A stretch of DNA of 58,073 nucleotides, taken from positions 1 through 58,073 of the forward strand of contig CANGKZ010000030.1 of the NCBI GenBank assembly GCA_947454705.1. Reading direction: 5' to 3'. Position 1 is the first letter of the stretch; each line of letters starts with the position of its first letter. The position numbers and the translations under genes are program-made. The DNA is from Verrucomicrobiota bacterium (GTDB lineage: Bacteria; Verrucomicrobiota; Verrucomicrobiia; Limisphaerales; UBA9464). Shown here piece by piece: positions 9,287-18,818 of this stretch. A model generated the notes under the pieces. The model did no database searches, had not been told where the DNA came from, and worked only from the letters and a program-made list of their open reading frames with translations.

Positions 9287-10891
9287 TCATTGGATCGGCA
9301 GGCGGAAACAGGCAGCCTCTCGATCGTGTCGCACCAGGAGAAGATCACCGGCGAGGGCCGGCGGATTCCATGTTTTTCCGGTGAGCACCCGGAATCGTGT
9401 CCGCTCGCGGAGTCCTTCCGGGGAAGGATCGATGAGGACGATTTCCCCGGACTCGGTGGTGGCGAGAAGCAGGTTGCCGACCTGCAGCACCTGACCGTGT
9501 CCGTACCGGCCATCCTTCCACGCCTTGGATCCATCGCTCAACCGGATGCAGGCAAACGTGCCATCGTCAAAGCCGTAGGCATGTCCTTCGCGAAGGATGA
9601 GATTCGCGAATTTGGATTTCATTCGGATGCTTCGCCAGGTTTGGGAGGCCGACCAGACGCCCGCTGCGTTGGGTTTCACCTCCAGAAGTTCGGCACCGAA
9701 ACCGTATCCGGACGAGATCAACACATGGCTGTCGTCCACCGCCAACGGCACGGCGACATTGGGGATTTGCGCAGTCGCCCGCCACCAGAGCTGGCGTCCG
9801 TCGGAGGCGCTGTATCCGGTGATGCCGGCGTGGCTGAAGGAGAGGATTTGACGGGTCCCTCCGAGGGTAACAAGCACCGGAGAACTGTATCCGGTGACGT
9901 CGTTTCCGCTCGACCAGACGATCGCACCGGATCGCTTGTCATAGGCGGTCAGCGATTTTCCGTTCACCCCTCCGGAGGGGACAATCACCCAGTTTCCGTG
10001 GATCAAAGGGGATCCGCTGAATCCCCATTCCGGAACGGCGGCGTTGGCATCCTTCAAACAGTTGTGTTGCCAGACGACTCGCCCGTCGCGCCGGTCAGTG
10101 CAGGTGAGCATTCCGGTGGCGCCGGTGGTCCAGATGAAGTCTCCCTCAATGGAGGCGACGGTTCGCGGGCCGGTCCCTGCCGATGGATTGTCGTATCGCG
10201 CCGGATAGGCCTGCCGCCAGCGAACGTTCCCGGTGGTGAGCTCACGGCAAACGATCACTTCGTTGTCGCCGTCCTGCTCCAGGCTGACGGCGTCGGAGCC
10301 TTGCACGGCAAATCCCGACCAGCCTTCTCCGACCGGCTGCCGCCAGATCAATTCTGGTGGACGCTTTGTCCAGTCTTCAAAGAGGGCGGGTCCGGGAAGG
10401 ATTCCGTTGCGGCTGGGGCCGAGGAATTGAGGAAAGGAGGCTTCCGGTCGAACTGCCGGACTGTTGCCGACAGGGCGTGTTGCGGATTCGATTCCGTTGG
10501 GATTGGAGGACGAACCTCGCGGAACCGATGCGGCGGATGACGCGCGCGAGCTCCAGCGCCATTCGAGAATCGGGATTCGATTTCCGTCGATTCCGTGAAC
10601 CCGGACGAACAGGGAGATCAATCCTGCGACCAGTCCCAGGACCACGACCCCCTTCAGCCGCGATTGCCAACGAATCCTCGAAAACAGGAGCCACCAGATT
10701 GCCATGCCCACCACCCAATGGCGAAGGAGCCCGTGGGTGCCCTCGACCTTGAATTGAACATCGTAGTCCCGGAACAGCCAGATCTGGGTTGCGCGTGCCG
10801 CTGCGAGGAGGGTGATGAGCAGCGCGGGCCAGACCCGCAGGGGGCGGCGACGAAGGAATCGGTCGGGAGATTCGTTCGTTTGGGATGGCAT
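9287..10891 (-). CDS. Membrane-anchored PQQ-like beta-propeller protein
   Basis: The 534-residue product begins with about three transmembrane helices (within residues 18-105) and continues as a PQQ-binding-like propeller of the outer-membrane-assembly/quinoprotein type. Typical blocks are GNVRWRQAYPA, RDGRVVWQHNCL, GSPLIHGNWVIVP, GAIVWSSGNDVTGYSSPV and GSKAWKDGRYGHGQVL. It may be a quinoprotein dehydrogenase or a non-enzymatic propeller; PQQ ligands cannot be confirmed by eye. It is the first gene of a two-gene unit with the cytochrome-tailed propeller, which would be a plausible electron acceptor (inference). Confidence 0.82.
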   Translation of the reverse strand: MPSQTNESPDRFLRRRPLRVWPALLITLLAAARATQIWLFRDYDVQFKVEGTHGLLRHWVVGMAIWWLLFSRIRWQSRLKGVVVLGLVAGLISLFVRVHGIDGNRIPILEWRWSSRASSAASVPRGSSSNPNGIESATRPVGNSPAVRPEASFPQFLGPSRNGILPGPALFEDWTKRPPELIWRQPVGEGWSGFAVQGSDAVSLEQDGDNEVIVCRELTTGNVRWRQAYPARYDNPSAGTGPRTVASIEGDFIWTTGATGMLTCTDRRDGRVVWQHNCLKDANAAVPEWGFSGSPLIHGNWVIVPSGGVNGKSLTAYDKRSGAIVWSSGNDVTGYSSPVLVTLGGTRQILSFSHAGITGYSASDGRQLWWRATAQIPNVAVPLAVDDSHVLISSGYGFGAELLEVKPNAAGVWSASQTWRSIRMKSKFANLILREGHAYGFDDGTFACIRLSDGSKAWKDGRYGHGQVLQVGNLLLATTESGEIVLIDPSPEGLRERTRFRVLTGKTWNPPALAGDLLLVRHDREAACFRLPIQ

Positions 10892-11161
10892 GGGTCCGGG
10901 ATCGTGAATTCAGGGGCTCCGCTCGCCTCCACACCATGCTCCGGGAGTTTCGCGGCGATCCAGTGAAAACCGCAAATTCCTAGGGAAGACACGGAGTCTC
11001 GTTTCTGAAACGCTTCTTCCCCGTTGCGATAATCAAATTTCGTGCGCCGGAGTCGGGCTTTTGGCTACGGTCCGTCTACTTCGTAAGTTGAATCGAAGCC
11101 GTGTTTGGATCCCTGCCAGCCGCGATCCTTGAATCAGTTCCAACCTTGAAATTCGCCTGAA
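10892..11161. other. Intergenic region, divergent promoters expected
   Basis: These 270 bases separate the divergent PQQ-like and FkbM genes. The sequence is more A/T-rich than its neighbours, as expected for promoters, but no clear -35/-10 pair, operator or hairpin stands out. Confidence 0.4.
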
Positions 11162-12073
11162 ATGCCCGCGCTATTCTCCGGGCTCATGAAACCCGAGTAC
11201 CGGGTTCGTCCCTCACAATGGATCCGCCGTGTCTGGCGTGGGCTTCAAACCCCGCCGCCCACTGCATGCGTGCGGCTGCCCTGGGGGAGCGAGTTGGAGA
11301 TCATTCCCGAGGAAACCATCGGGCGTCAGATCTACCACATGGGTGTGTTCGACCTGTCGGTCTCCGAGACGCTGTGGCGTCTCACCGACCCCGGGACCAC
11401 CGCGTTCGATATCGGCGGCAATATTGGCTACACCTGCAGCATTCTGGCCCGGGCGGCCGGTCCGACCGGACGCGTCCACGCCTTCGAGCCGCATCCCGAG
11501 GTGGTGGTCAAATTGCGCAACAACGTCGCGCGATGGCCGGCCCCGCCCCATGCCGCAGTCACCGTTCATGAGATGGCCCTCGGTCGCTCGACGGGCACCA
11601 TCAAACTGTGCATGCCCGATGGCTTCGGGGACAACCACGGCCTGGCCTCCATCCACGAATCCGTCGGTGGCACGCGCACCGTTCCGGTGACCCTCCAAAC
11701 GGTGGACGCCATGCAGTCCAGCGTTGGTGCTCCTTCGATTATCAAAATTGATGTCGAAGGCGCCGAGGAAGACGTGCTGGAAGGCTCACACGCGCTGCTG
11801 TCCTCCGGACGCACCCGCGATGTGGTGTTTGAGGACAGCGGCGACATGCCCACGCCTCCGTGCAAGGTGCTGACCCGGCATGGCTACAAGGTGTTCGCCC
11901 TCCGGGTTTCGGAAGCGGGCCCGGTGGTGACGCCCGTGGGGGAACCCACCCTGCCTCTGCGTTCCTGGGACACCCCGAGCTACCTCGCCACTCTCGATGT
12001 GAAGCGGATGCGCGAGCGTTTTGCCGCACCGGGGTGGCGCTGCCTTTCCGCAAAGCCCGGTGCCGGTTGCTAG
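11162..12073 (+). CDS. FkbM family SAM-dependent methyltransferase
   Basis: This 303-residue cytosolic protein has the FkbM layout: the SAM-binding motif FDIGGNIGYTCSILAR (about residues 82-97), the acidic VHAFEPHPEVVVKL motif II, and the conserved KIDVEGAEEDVLEG block near residue 196. FkbM enzymes methylate hydroxyl groups on sugars or secondary metabolites; the acceptor cannot be read from sequence. An internal ATG at 11186 is an alternative start that would lose only eight residues. It is monocistronic as far as can be seen, followed by a hairpin at about 12112. Confidence 0.9.
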   Translation: MPALFSGLMKPEYRVRPSQWIRRVWRGLQTPPPTACVRLPWGSELEIIPEETIGRQIYHMGVFDLSVSETLWRLTDPGTTAFDIGGNIGYTCSILARAAGPTGRVHAFEPHPEVVVKLRNNVARWPAPPHAAVTVHEMALGRSTGTIKLCMPDGFGDNHGLASIHESVGGTRTVPVTLQTVDAMQSSVGAPSIIKIDVEGAEEDVLEGSHALLSSGRTRDVVFEDSGDMPTPPCKVLTRHGYKVFALRVSEAGPVVTPVGEPTLPLRSWDTPSYLATLDVKRMRERFAAPGWRCLSAKPGAGC

Positions 12074-12111
12074 CACCCTTTCGGGATTCGAAGGCGGAGC
12101 TCCCGCAGAGG

Positions 12112-12137
12112 GGCTGAGGCGAACCTCAGGCCTTTCA
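12112..12137 (+). terminator. Possible terminator after the FkbM gene
   Basis: GGCTGAGG, a CGAA loop and CCTCAGGCC form a short stem with one bulge, followed by TTTC. The T-run is weak, so this may be only a partial terminator. Confidence 0.4.
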
Positions 12138-12160
12138 ATCGAACCGGTCGCGCCGGTCTT

Positions 12161-12361
12161 CTAATGCTTTTCCCGTTGATCCGCCTCGGGATCTTTTGAA
12201 GCAGGATTGGGTTCCTGGGGCTCCAGAATCTGACGCGTTAGAACCTGCGACCTTCCGTTCTGGAGGGTGGCATCAGCAGCCACCGGTTCCGCCTGGCCAG
12301 TGAGATGGGCAAAGAGCCAACCCAGGACCGCCAGGGCTCGCATGGATCGATAACTCGGCAT
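12161..12361 (-). CDS. Small hypothetical exported protein
   Basis: This doubtful 66-residue frame has an ATG followed by a short hydrophobic stretch (about residues 8-20) that could be a signal peptide, then a polar, Glu/Gln/Pro-rich tail. The open frame continues upstream to 12547 but that part looks non-coding and would overlap the lplT start. No family is recognised. It converges on the FkbM gene. It could be spurious. Confidence 0.3.
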   Translation of the reverse strand: MPSYRSMRALAVLGWLFAHLTGQAEPVAADATLQNGRSQVLTRQILEPQEPNPASKDPEADQREKH

Positions 12362-12527
12362 GCGTGAATGGACCGCATGCTCGGGGAGGTGTTCAAAACC
12401 AGCGGGTTCTTTTTTGTCTGGAAGCGGTTCGCGAGGGAACATCGATTTTAGACCCGGGACGCGCCGGGATTTTTGATTCGGCGGAATGGGCCTCGATGTG
12501 CGATAGCTAACGCCGTCACAACCCATC

Positions 12528-13820
12528 ATGACTCCGAAAGAACGCAACTACCCGCTGCTGCTCGCCAGCCAGTTTCTCGGTGCCTTCGGCGACAATGCCA
12601 TCCTCGCCGTGATTGTCGGACAGTTGACCCTGCTTCAAAAGCTGGGGCAGATCACCTCGGAGGAGCTGCGGTCGCGGAATACGATCTACACCAGCATTCT
12701 CTTCGTGCCCTACGTGCTGCTGGCGCCGCTGGCTGGGTTTCTCAATGACCGCTACTCGAAGACGCGTTGGCTCCGCGGTGGAAATCTGATCAAGATTCTC
12801 GGCACCGCCATCTGCGCCCTGAGCATTTGGTTCGGATACTCCTGGCAGGGGCTCGGATATTTCATCGTCGGGATCGGTTCCACCCTCTACGGACCTGCGA
12901 AATATGGAATCCTTCCAGAAATCCTCCCCCGGGAAAAACTCGTCCGCGCCAACGGAGCGGTGGAACTTCTGACCCTGCTCGCGATTTTGAGCGGCGGGAT
13001 CGCCGGGGCGGTGCTCGTGGATCGACTTCCGCTCGTGGCCTGCTACGGCGTCCTGCTGGCGATCTACATCGGTTCGTTCCTGCTCAACCTCCTGATGCAG
13101 TCGACGCCGTACGATGCCTCGGTCCGTCTCTCGGTCAGTGTCCAGGAATTCACTGCCCATTTTCGGTCCATGTTGTCCGGCGTGCGACTGGGCCCAATCC
13201 TGATAGGGACCACGCTGTTCTGGGTTTGCGGCGCTGCGATGAAGATCAACTTCCAGCCCTGGGGACTCGATGTCCTCAAGCTTCCCGACAACACCCAGAT
13301 CGCGCTTCTGGGACTCTGGCTCATGGTGGGCGTGATGATCGGTAGCGTGCTCGCGGGCCGATGGTTTCAGGTGGGCGACCTCCGACGGACCCGCCGATTC
13401 GGATTCGCGCTTTCCGTGTCCCTTGCGCTGGTGTTTCTCGTGGGACCGCTCGGCATGGGGAATCTCGGCCGGTTCGATTGGACTTCAATCCACGCCGACG
13501 GAACCAAGCACGTGCTGCTCGCGGTGATTCCCGCAGTCATGATGCTCCTCATCGGCGCCGGCGTGGCGTCGGGATTGTTCCTCATTCCGCTCAATGCCGC
13601 GCTCCAGGCGGAGTCTGATCCCCAAAAGCTCGGCAAGACCATCGCGGTCCAGAACTTCTGCGACAACTGCGGCATGATTCTGTCCGGAATGCTCGTGTTC
13701 GCCTGCGTGAAGGCCGGACTCAACGCATCGGCTGTATTCCTCGTGCTCGCGCTGCTGGTGCTCGGCGTCGTGGCCTGGCTCCGCATTCCGCATCGCACGG
13801 GCAACACCGCCAACGCCTAA
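12528..13820 (+). CDS. lplT: MFS lysophospholipid transporter (LplT-like)
   Basis: This 430-residue protein has about twelve hydrophobic helices. The start (YPLLLASQFLGAFGDNAILAV) and the LLAPLAGFLNDRYSKTRWL loop match the LplT branch of the major facilitator superfamily. LplT flips lysophospholipids, mainly lyso-PE, from the periplasmic to the cytoplasmic face of the inner membrane. The call is strengthened by context: an lnt-like gene follows 40 bases downstream and an aas-like gene overlaps that. In enterobacteria lplT and aas are neighbours. It could instead be a broader lipid MFS carrier, but the operon argues for LplT. Confidence 0.82.
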   Translation: MTPKERNYPLLLASQFLGAFGDNAILAVIVGQLTLLQKLGQITSEELRSRNTIYTSILFVPYVLLAPLAGFLNDRYSKTRWLRGGNLIKILGTAICALSIWFGYSWQGLGYFIVGIGSTLYGPAKYGILPEILPREKLVRANGAVELLTLLAILSGGIAGAVLVDRLPLVACYGVLLAIYIGSFLLNLLMQSTPYDASVRLSVSVQEFTAHFRSMLSGVRLGPILIGTTLFWVCGAAMKINFQPWGLDVLKLPDNTQIALLGLWLMVGVMIGSVLAGRWFQVGDLRRTRRFGFALSVSLALVFLVGPLGMGNLGRFDWTSIHADGTKHVLLAVIPAVMMLLIGAGVASGLFLIPLNAALQAESDPQKLGKTIAVQNFCDNCGMILSGMLVFACVKAGLNASAVFLVLALLVLGVVAWLRIPHRTGNTANA

Positions 13821-13860
13821 ACATCCGCCGCCAGCCACCGCCGAGAAAGCCTCCCGCATC

Positions 13861-15402
13861 ATGAATGCTCCCTGCGCAACCGGATCGACGATCGATCCCG
13901 CGTGCCATGCGGAGGGGTTTTCATTTGGCTCCCTGCGCGCCTGCGGGTTGATGCTCGGGGCGATTGCCGCGTTTCAAATCGCCTTTGAAATCCCCGGGGC
14001 CGGCGTTCTGGTCCTGGCCTACGCGGCGGCCCTTCTGGAACTTCGACGGCTCGGATCCCCGCGGCAGGCCTTCTACGCAGGCCTCCTGACCGGGCTCGGG
14101 GTGTTCGTTCCCCAGACGCTGTTTCTCTGGACCATTTTTGGTCCGATCGCGCTGGTGCTTTGTCTCATTCTCGCCTTCTTCCACGCGGTGTTTGTGCTCG
14201 CGCTGAACAGCGTGCAGGCCCGGTGGGGAACCCGCTGGGCGCTGATGCTGGCCCCGGTGCTGTGGTGTGGAATTGAGTATTTCCGAAGCGAGGTGTGGTG
14301 GCTGCGCTTTACCTGGTTCACCGCGGCCAGCCCCTTGATCGAACACGCCGGAATCTGGGCTCACGCGGTGGGAATCTACGGCCTGGGGTTTGTCGCGTTT
14401 CTCGTCGCTGCTGTGATGGCGAGACTCGGAAATCGGCCGCCGCTTCGTCGCGGACTTCTGTTCGGGGCCGGGGTCGTGGGTTTGTTCCTGATGGGAAGCC
14501 GCATCGGTGGATTCGATTCCGCCCCGGTTCAATCCAACGGAATCCGCGTCGCCGGAATCCAGATGGAGTTTCCCGGTGTGCCCGAGGTGGTGATGGCGCT
14601 CAACCGGCTGGCTCAGACGCATCCCGATGCGGAATTGGTCATGCTGAGCGAGTACACGTTTGATGGACCTGTTCCAGATTCGGTACGTGCCTGGTGTCGG
14701 AAGCACCGCAAGTGGCTGGTCGCGGGGGGCAAGGAACCGAATCCCGCTGCCTTTGCTGCTGGTGGTGCTTTCGCCGGCGGAACCGATACCGGCCGAACCC
14801 TCGGCGTGAAGACCGGATCCGAGGACCGACACGGCTATTTCAACACTGCGTTTGTGATCAGCACGAATGGCGAGGTGGTGTTCTCGCAGGCCAAGTCGCG
14901 TCCCATTCAGTTCTTTGCCGATGGCGCCCCTGCAACGCGGCAGCGCCTTTGGAATTCTCCCTGGGGGCCGCTTGGGATCGCGATCTGTTACGACCTGAGC
15001 TACCGGCAGGTGATGGATCGCCTCGTGGAGCTTGGCGCGACCGCACTGCTGATTCCCACCATGGATGTCGAGACGTGGGGCGAACGCGAGCATCGGCTCA
15101 ATGCCCGCATGGCCCGGGTCCGTGCGGCGGAGTACGGAATCCCCATCTTTCGCGTGGCCAGCTCCGGTGTTTCCCAACTCGTGGATCCCTCGGGGCGTGA
15201 GACCGCCACCGCCCCGGTGCCCGGACCCGGAGCCGTGATCGCCGGCACGCTGTTCCCGCGCGATCTGACGCACCGTCCTGCAACCATTCCGTGGGACCGG
15301 TGGTTCGCTCCTGCCTGCTCCCTGGTGGCCGGGCTCATCCTTGCGGCACTGTGCATCCCGGGGAAACACGCACTGGCCCGGTCCTCCCATTCTCCTTCAT
15401 GA
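13861..15402 (+). CDS. lnt: Apolipoprotein N-acyltransferase (Lnt-like)
   Basis: The 513-residue product has about six N-terminal membrane helices (residues 25-225), a periplasmic nitrilase-type domain (about 230-470) and a final helix near 480-500, as in Lnt. The nitrilase triad is visible: Glu264 in LSEYTF, Lys345 in AKSRPIQFF and Cys376 in AICYDLSY, close to the Escherichia coli positions. Lnt transfers an acyl chain from phosphatidylethanolamine to the N-terminal cysteine of lipoproteins and releases lyso-PE. It lies between lplT and aas and overlaps aas by four bases (ATGA), so supply and recycling of the acyl donor may be co-expressed. Confidence 0.88.
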   Translation: MNAPCATGSTIDPACHAEGFSFGSLRACGLMLGAIAAFQIAFEIPGAGVLVLAYAAALLELRRLGSPRQAFYAGLLTGLGVFVPQTLFLWTIFGPIALVLCLILAFFHAVFVLALNSVQARWGTRWALMLAPVLWCGIEYFRSEVWWLRFTWFTAASPLIEHAGIWAHAVGIYGLGFVAFLVAAVMARLGNRPPLRRGLLFGAGVVGLFLMGSRIGGFDSAPVQSNGIRVAGIQMEFPGVPEVVMALNRLAQTHPDAELVMLSEYTFDGPVPDSVRAWCRKHRKWLVAGGKEPNPAAFAAGGAFAGGTDTGRTLGVKTGSEDRHGYFNTAFVISTNGEVVFSQAKSRPIQFFADGAPATRQRLWNSPWGPLGIAICYDLSYRQVMDRLVELGATALLIPTMDVETWGEREHRLNARMARVRAAEYGIPIFRVASSGVSQLVDPSGRETATAPVPGPGAVIAGTLFPRDLTHRPATIPWDRWFAPACSLVAGLILAALCIPGKHALARSSHSPS

Positions 15403-17567
15403 AACTCCTGCTCCAGATCCTCACACGACTCTTGTTCCGGTTTCGTGCCTACAACACGGAGGTGCTCAAGACGCCCGGGCCCGTCCTGTTGATCCCGAAT
15501 CACACCTCGTGGCTCGACTGGCTGTTTCTCGTGGTGTGCCTCGATGACGACTGGAAGTTCGTCACCTCCAGCACCACCGCCGAGACGAGCTGGATTCATC
15601 GCAAGATGATGGTGAATGACCGGACCTTTCCCGTGGACACCAACTCGCCCTACGCGGTGAAGCGCATGGCCGAGTATCTCGCCACCGGCGGCCGGTTGGT
15701 GCTCTTCGCCGAGGGGCGCATCTCGCTCACCGGATCGTTGATGAAGATCTTCGACGGCACCGGATTCCTGATTCACAAGACCGGCGCGAAGGTGATCGTG
15801 GTGTATTTGCGCAACGCGGTCCGCGTGCGCTGGGTGCGGCACAAGGGATGGACGAAGTGGTTTCCCAAAGTGTCGGCGCACTTCAGCGAGGCGCTGACCG
15901 CTCCCTCGCTCCCCGAGGGCACTCGCAACACGGTGGCGCGTCAGCGTCGAACCACCTGGCTTCGCGACACCATGGTGCGTCAGCAATTCGAAACCGAGAT
16001 GGCCTTCGGTCCCCGGACCGTGCTTGGAACGATCGCCGCAACGGCGCGGGAGATCCCCGGCAAGGTGGCTCTCGAAGATTTCACGCTCACCGAATTGTCC
16101 TACCGGCGTTTGATGGTCGGAGCCGATGTTCTCGGCAGCGAATGGGTGCGCCGATGGGGGCGTCCTGGCGCAGGGGGAGCCTCCCGCGTGGGCGTGCTGC
16201 TGCCCAACGTCAACGGCGCCCCGGTGACGCTCCTGAGCCTGTGGGCCGCAGGATATGTCCCGGCGTTGCTCAATTTCTCCACTGGCACACCCGTGATGCT
16301 CCAGTGCTGCCAGCTCGCGGGCCTGAAGCAGGTCATCACCTCCAAGGCGTTCGTGGAAAAGGCCAAGCTTCATCTCGAACCCCTCCAGGCTGCGGGCATC
16401 GAGTTCGTGTACCTGGAAGAGGTCCGGCCGAAGATCAGCACGCTGACTCGTCTCTCGGCCTTGGCGCGTCACCTGTTGAATTGCGGTACCGGATTTGGTG
16501 CAGAGGATTCCGACGGTGCGGGGGCGAGTCCCGATCCGGCCGTGGTCCTGTTCACGTCCGGATCCGAGGGCGTCCCCAAGGGCGTGGTGCTCACCCAGCG
16601 AAACCTGCTCGCCAACGTGCGGCAGTTGATCGCGACGATGGACCTCACCGATGACGACCGGTTCTTCAACGCGATGCCGCTGTTTCACAGCTTCGGCCTC
16701 ACGGGATGCACCCTGTATCCGCTCATTCGCGGGCTCTACGTGTTCCTTTATCCCTCGCCGCTGCACTACCGTGTGGTGCCGGCCGCCGTGTACGACCGCG
16801 CGTGCACCATCATGCTGGGGACGAACACGTTCCTGAATGGATACGCGCGGCGCGCGCATTCGTACGACTTCAGCTCGTTGAAGTATCTCGTGGCCGGAGC
16901 GGAAAAAGTGCAGGAAGCCACCGCGAATGTCTGGGCGCGCAAGTACGGGGTCCGCCTGCTGGAAGGCTACGGAGCCACCGAGTGCAGCCCGGCGGTGTGC
17001 ATCAATTCACGGATCGATGTGAAGTTCGGCTCCGTGGGCCGATTCCTTCCCGGGATCGAGTGGAAGTTGGAACCCGTGGAGGGCATCGCCGAGGGCGGAC
17101 GCCTGCTGGTCCGCGGCCCCAACATCATGCACGGCTACCTGAACCCGGAGCCCAACGCCAAGTTCCAGGCGCTCGGCGGATGGTATGACACCGGCGACAT
17201 GGTGCGCGTGGACGAGGAGAACTTTGTGTTCATCCTCGGACGCCTCAAACGCTTCGCCAAGATCAGCGGAGAAATGGTGAGCCTCACCGCTGTGGAAGAA
17301 GCCTTCGCCGGTGCGTTCCCGCAGTTTGGCGCCCGATGCGAGGTGGCCGTCGTAGCCATTCCCGACGAGGACAAGGGCGAGCGTCTGATCGCCGTATGCA
17401 ACGAATCCAAGCTTACCCTTGAAGACCTGCGCGGCGCGATCAAGGCGCGCGGCCTCACCAATCTCTGCGTCCCGCGCGAGCTCCGCGTGGTGCGCGAGAT
17501 TCCCAAACTCGGTACAGGCAAGGTGGACAATCGCGAATTGCTGCGGCAGATCACGACTCAATCCTGA
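15399..17567 (+). CDS. aas: Bifunctional lysophospholipid acyltransferase / acyl-ACP synthetase (Aas-like)
   Basis: This 722-residue fusion begins with a PlsC-type acyltransferase domain (about residues 1-190) that has the HX4D motif NHTSWLDW (H35, D40) and FAEGRISLTGSLMKIFDGTG, very close to E. coli Aas. The remainder is an AMP-forming acyl-activating domain with the P-loop FTSGSEGVPKG at about 385-395, EGYGATECSP and the C-terminal GKVDNRELL lysine motif. Aas activates fatty acids onto ACP and re-acylates lyso-PE. The ATG overlaps the lnt stop. Together with LplT and Lnt it would close a lysophospholipid repair cycle (inference from known functions). Confidence 0.9.
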   Translation: MKLLLQILTRLLFRFRAYNTEVLKTPGPVLLIPNHTSWLDWLFLVVCLDDDWKFVTSSTTAETSWIHRKMMVNDRTFPVDTNSPYAVKRMAEYLATGGRLVLFAEGRISLTGSLMKIFDGTGFLIHKTGAKVIVVYLRNAVRVRWVRHKGWTKWFPKVSAHFSEALTAPSLPEGTRNTVARQRRTTWLRDTMVRQQFETEMAFGPRTVLGTIAATAREIPGKVALEDFTLTELSYRRLMVGADVLGSEWVRRWGRPGAGGASRVGVLLPNVNGAPVTLLSLWAAGYVPALLNFSTGTPVMLQCCQLAGLKQVITSKAFVEKAKLHLEPLQAAGIEFVYLEEVRPKISTLTRLSALARHLLNCGTGFGAEDSDGAGASPDPAVVLFTSGSEGVPKGVVLTQRNLLANVRQLIATMDLTDDDRFFNAMPLFHSFGLTGCTLYPLIRGLYVFLYPSPLHYRVVPAAVYDRACTIMLGTNTFLNGYARRAHSYDFSSLKYLVAGAEKVQEATANVWARKYGVRLLEGYGATECSPAVCINSRIDVKFGSVGRFLPGIEWKLEPVEGIAEGGRLLVRGPNIMHGYLNPEPNAKFQALGGWYDTGDMVRVDEENFVFILGRLKRFAKISGEMVSLTAVEEAFAGAFPQFGARCEVAVVAIPDEDKGERLIAVCNESKLTLEDLRGAIKARGLTNLCVPRELRVVREIPKLGTGKVDNRELLRQITTQS

Positions 17568-17582
17568 GTCCAAGGAGGACGT

Positions 17583-18809
17583 ATGAAACATGCGGATGTG
17601 ATCCGGCTCGAGGAGCTGGGGCTGATCTCGACGGATCAGCGGGTGAAGATCATCGAGACGCTGAAACTCCGCGAGGAGGGTGGCCGTTTGCTCTGGATCC
17701 TGACGGTCATCGGCGTGCTTCTGACCCTGGCCGGAGTGGTGCTTCTGATCTCTTCGAATTGGGATGTCATTCCGCGCGGAGTGAAGCTCGCCGCGGGAAT
17801 TGGACTGATGGTTGGGGCGTGGATCGGCGGCTATCACCTGCGCGAGAACAACGGGCATTCGCCGAAGGTGGGCGAGGCCCTCTACGTGTTCGGTGCCGGC
17901 ATGTGGCTGGCTAACATCGCCCTCGTCGGACAGATCTACAACCTCTCCTCCCGGACCCCGAATGCGTTCCTTTTTTGGTTCGCTGGAATTGCCGGTCTGC
18001 CGTGGATTCTTCGCTCCAAGGCGCTGTTTACCCTGTCGCTGGTTTCGTTTGGGATTTGGATGGGCGTGGAGTACGGGTCGAATGACGGTTTCTTGGGCGG
18101 GAGCCTGAATGAAACGTCGCTCATCCTGTTCCATTTCATCGGTCTCGCCTTGTACGGATGGGGGATGTCGATGCGGGGAAGCCGTTGGAATGAGTTCGCC
18201 GGACCGGCGGAAAAGACCGGTCTGCTCACCGCGTTCTTCTCCACCTATCCGCTGTGCTGGAAGTGGGTCGGGTGGAATTGGATGGTTTGGAATCCGAAGG
18301 TCGCTGTGGCGCTCGCAGTGCTCGGTGTGCTGTCGGCAGGTTTGATCTATTTGGGTTCCCGAAACCCGGCGCTCGAACTGACACCGCAATGGCGTCGGAC
18401 CTGGTTTCTGGTTCTCGCAGCCATGGGCGCCTGGTTTGCCGCTGCATTGATGCTGAGTGAGCAGCAGGGTTCGAACTCCCACCCGCGCTATTTCTTTCGG
18501 GAGGAGGTGCACGGGTTTTCCTACGTCACGATTCTGATCATGGGTGTCGCCAGCCTGCTCATGCTCCCGGTGGGGATCGCGCTTCGGCGCAAATTCATGG
18601 TCAACCTTGGCGTGACGTTCGTCGCCCTGGTTGCCTTCGCCGCCTACATCGATCTGATGGAAAGCATGGCATTCACCGGCGGGATGTTCGTCCTGTCCGG
18701 AATCTTCCTGGTGGGCTTCGGCTACGTGCTGGAAAGGAGACGACGCACCCTCATCGCCCGCATGCAATCCGCCTCTTCCAGCGACTCCAGCACTTCCACT
18801 CTCTCCTGA
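17583..18809 (+). CDS. DUF2157 multi-pass membrane protein
   Basis: The 408-residue product has a short cytosolic helical start (LEELGLISTDQRVKI) and about nine or ten transmembrane helices, with the DUF2157 signature LLTLAGVVLLISSNWDVIPRG near residues 40-65. A good ribosome site (AAGGAGG) lies a few bases before the ATG. The function of the family is unknown. It follows aas by 15 bases and precedes a GDYXXLXY protein by 9 bases, a pairing seen in many bacteria, so the two are likely partners in a membrane complex. Confidence 0.85.
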   Translation: MKHADVIRLEELGLISTDQRVKIIETLKLREEGGRLLWILTVIGVLLTLAGVVLLISSNWDVIPRGVKLAAGIGLMVGAWIGGYHLRENNGHSPKVGEALYVFGAGMWLANIALVGQIYNLSSRTPNAFLFWFAGIAGLPWILRSKALFTLSLVSFGIWMGVEYGSNDGFLGGSLNETSLILFHFIGLALYGWGMSMRGSRWNEFAGPAEKTGLLTAFFSTYPLCWKWVGWNWMVWNPKVAVALAVLGVLSAGLIYLGSRNPALELTPQWRRTWFLVLAAMGAWFAAALMLSEQQGSNSHPRYFFREEVHGFSYVTILIMGVASLLMLPVGIALRRKFMVNLGVTFVALVAFAAYIDLMESMAFTGGMFVLSGIFLVGFGYVLERRRRTLIARMQSASSSDSSTSTLS

Positions 18810-18818
18810 TTTCGAGCC

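Noticed and set aside
8684-10540. 618-residue plus-strand frame opposite the two propeller genes
   Set aside because: Spans the gap and parts of both minus-strand genes, which have clear propeller and heme motifs; it is a GC-driven shadow.
15000-16859. 619-residue minus-strand frame opposite lnt and aas
   Set aside because: Antisense to genes with intact catalytic motifs; no family signature.
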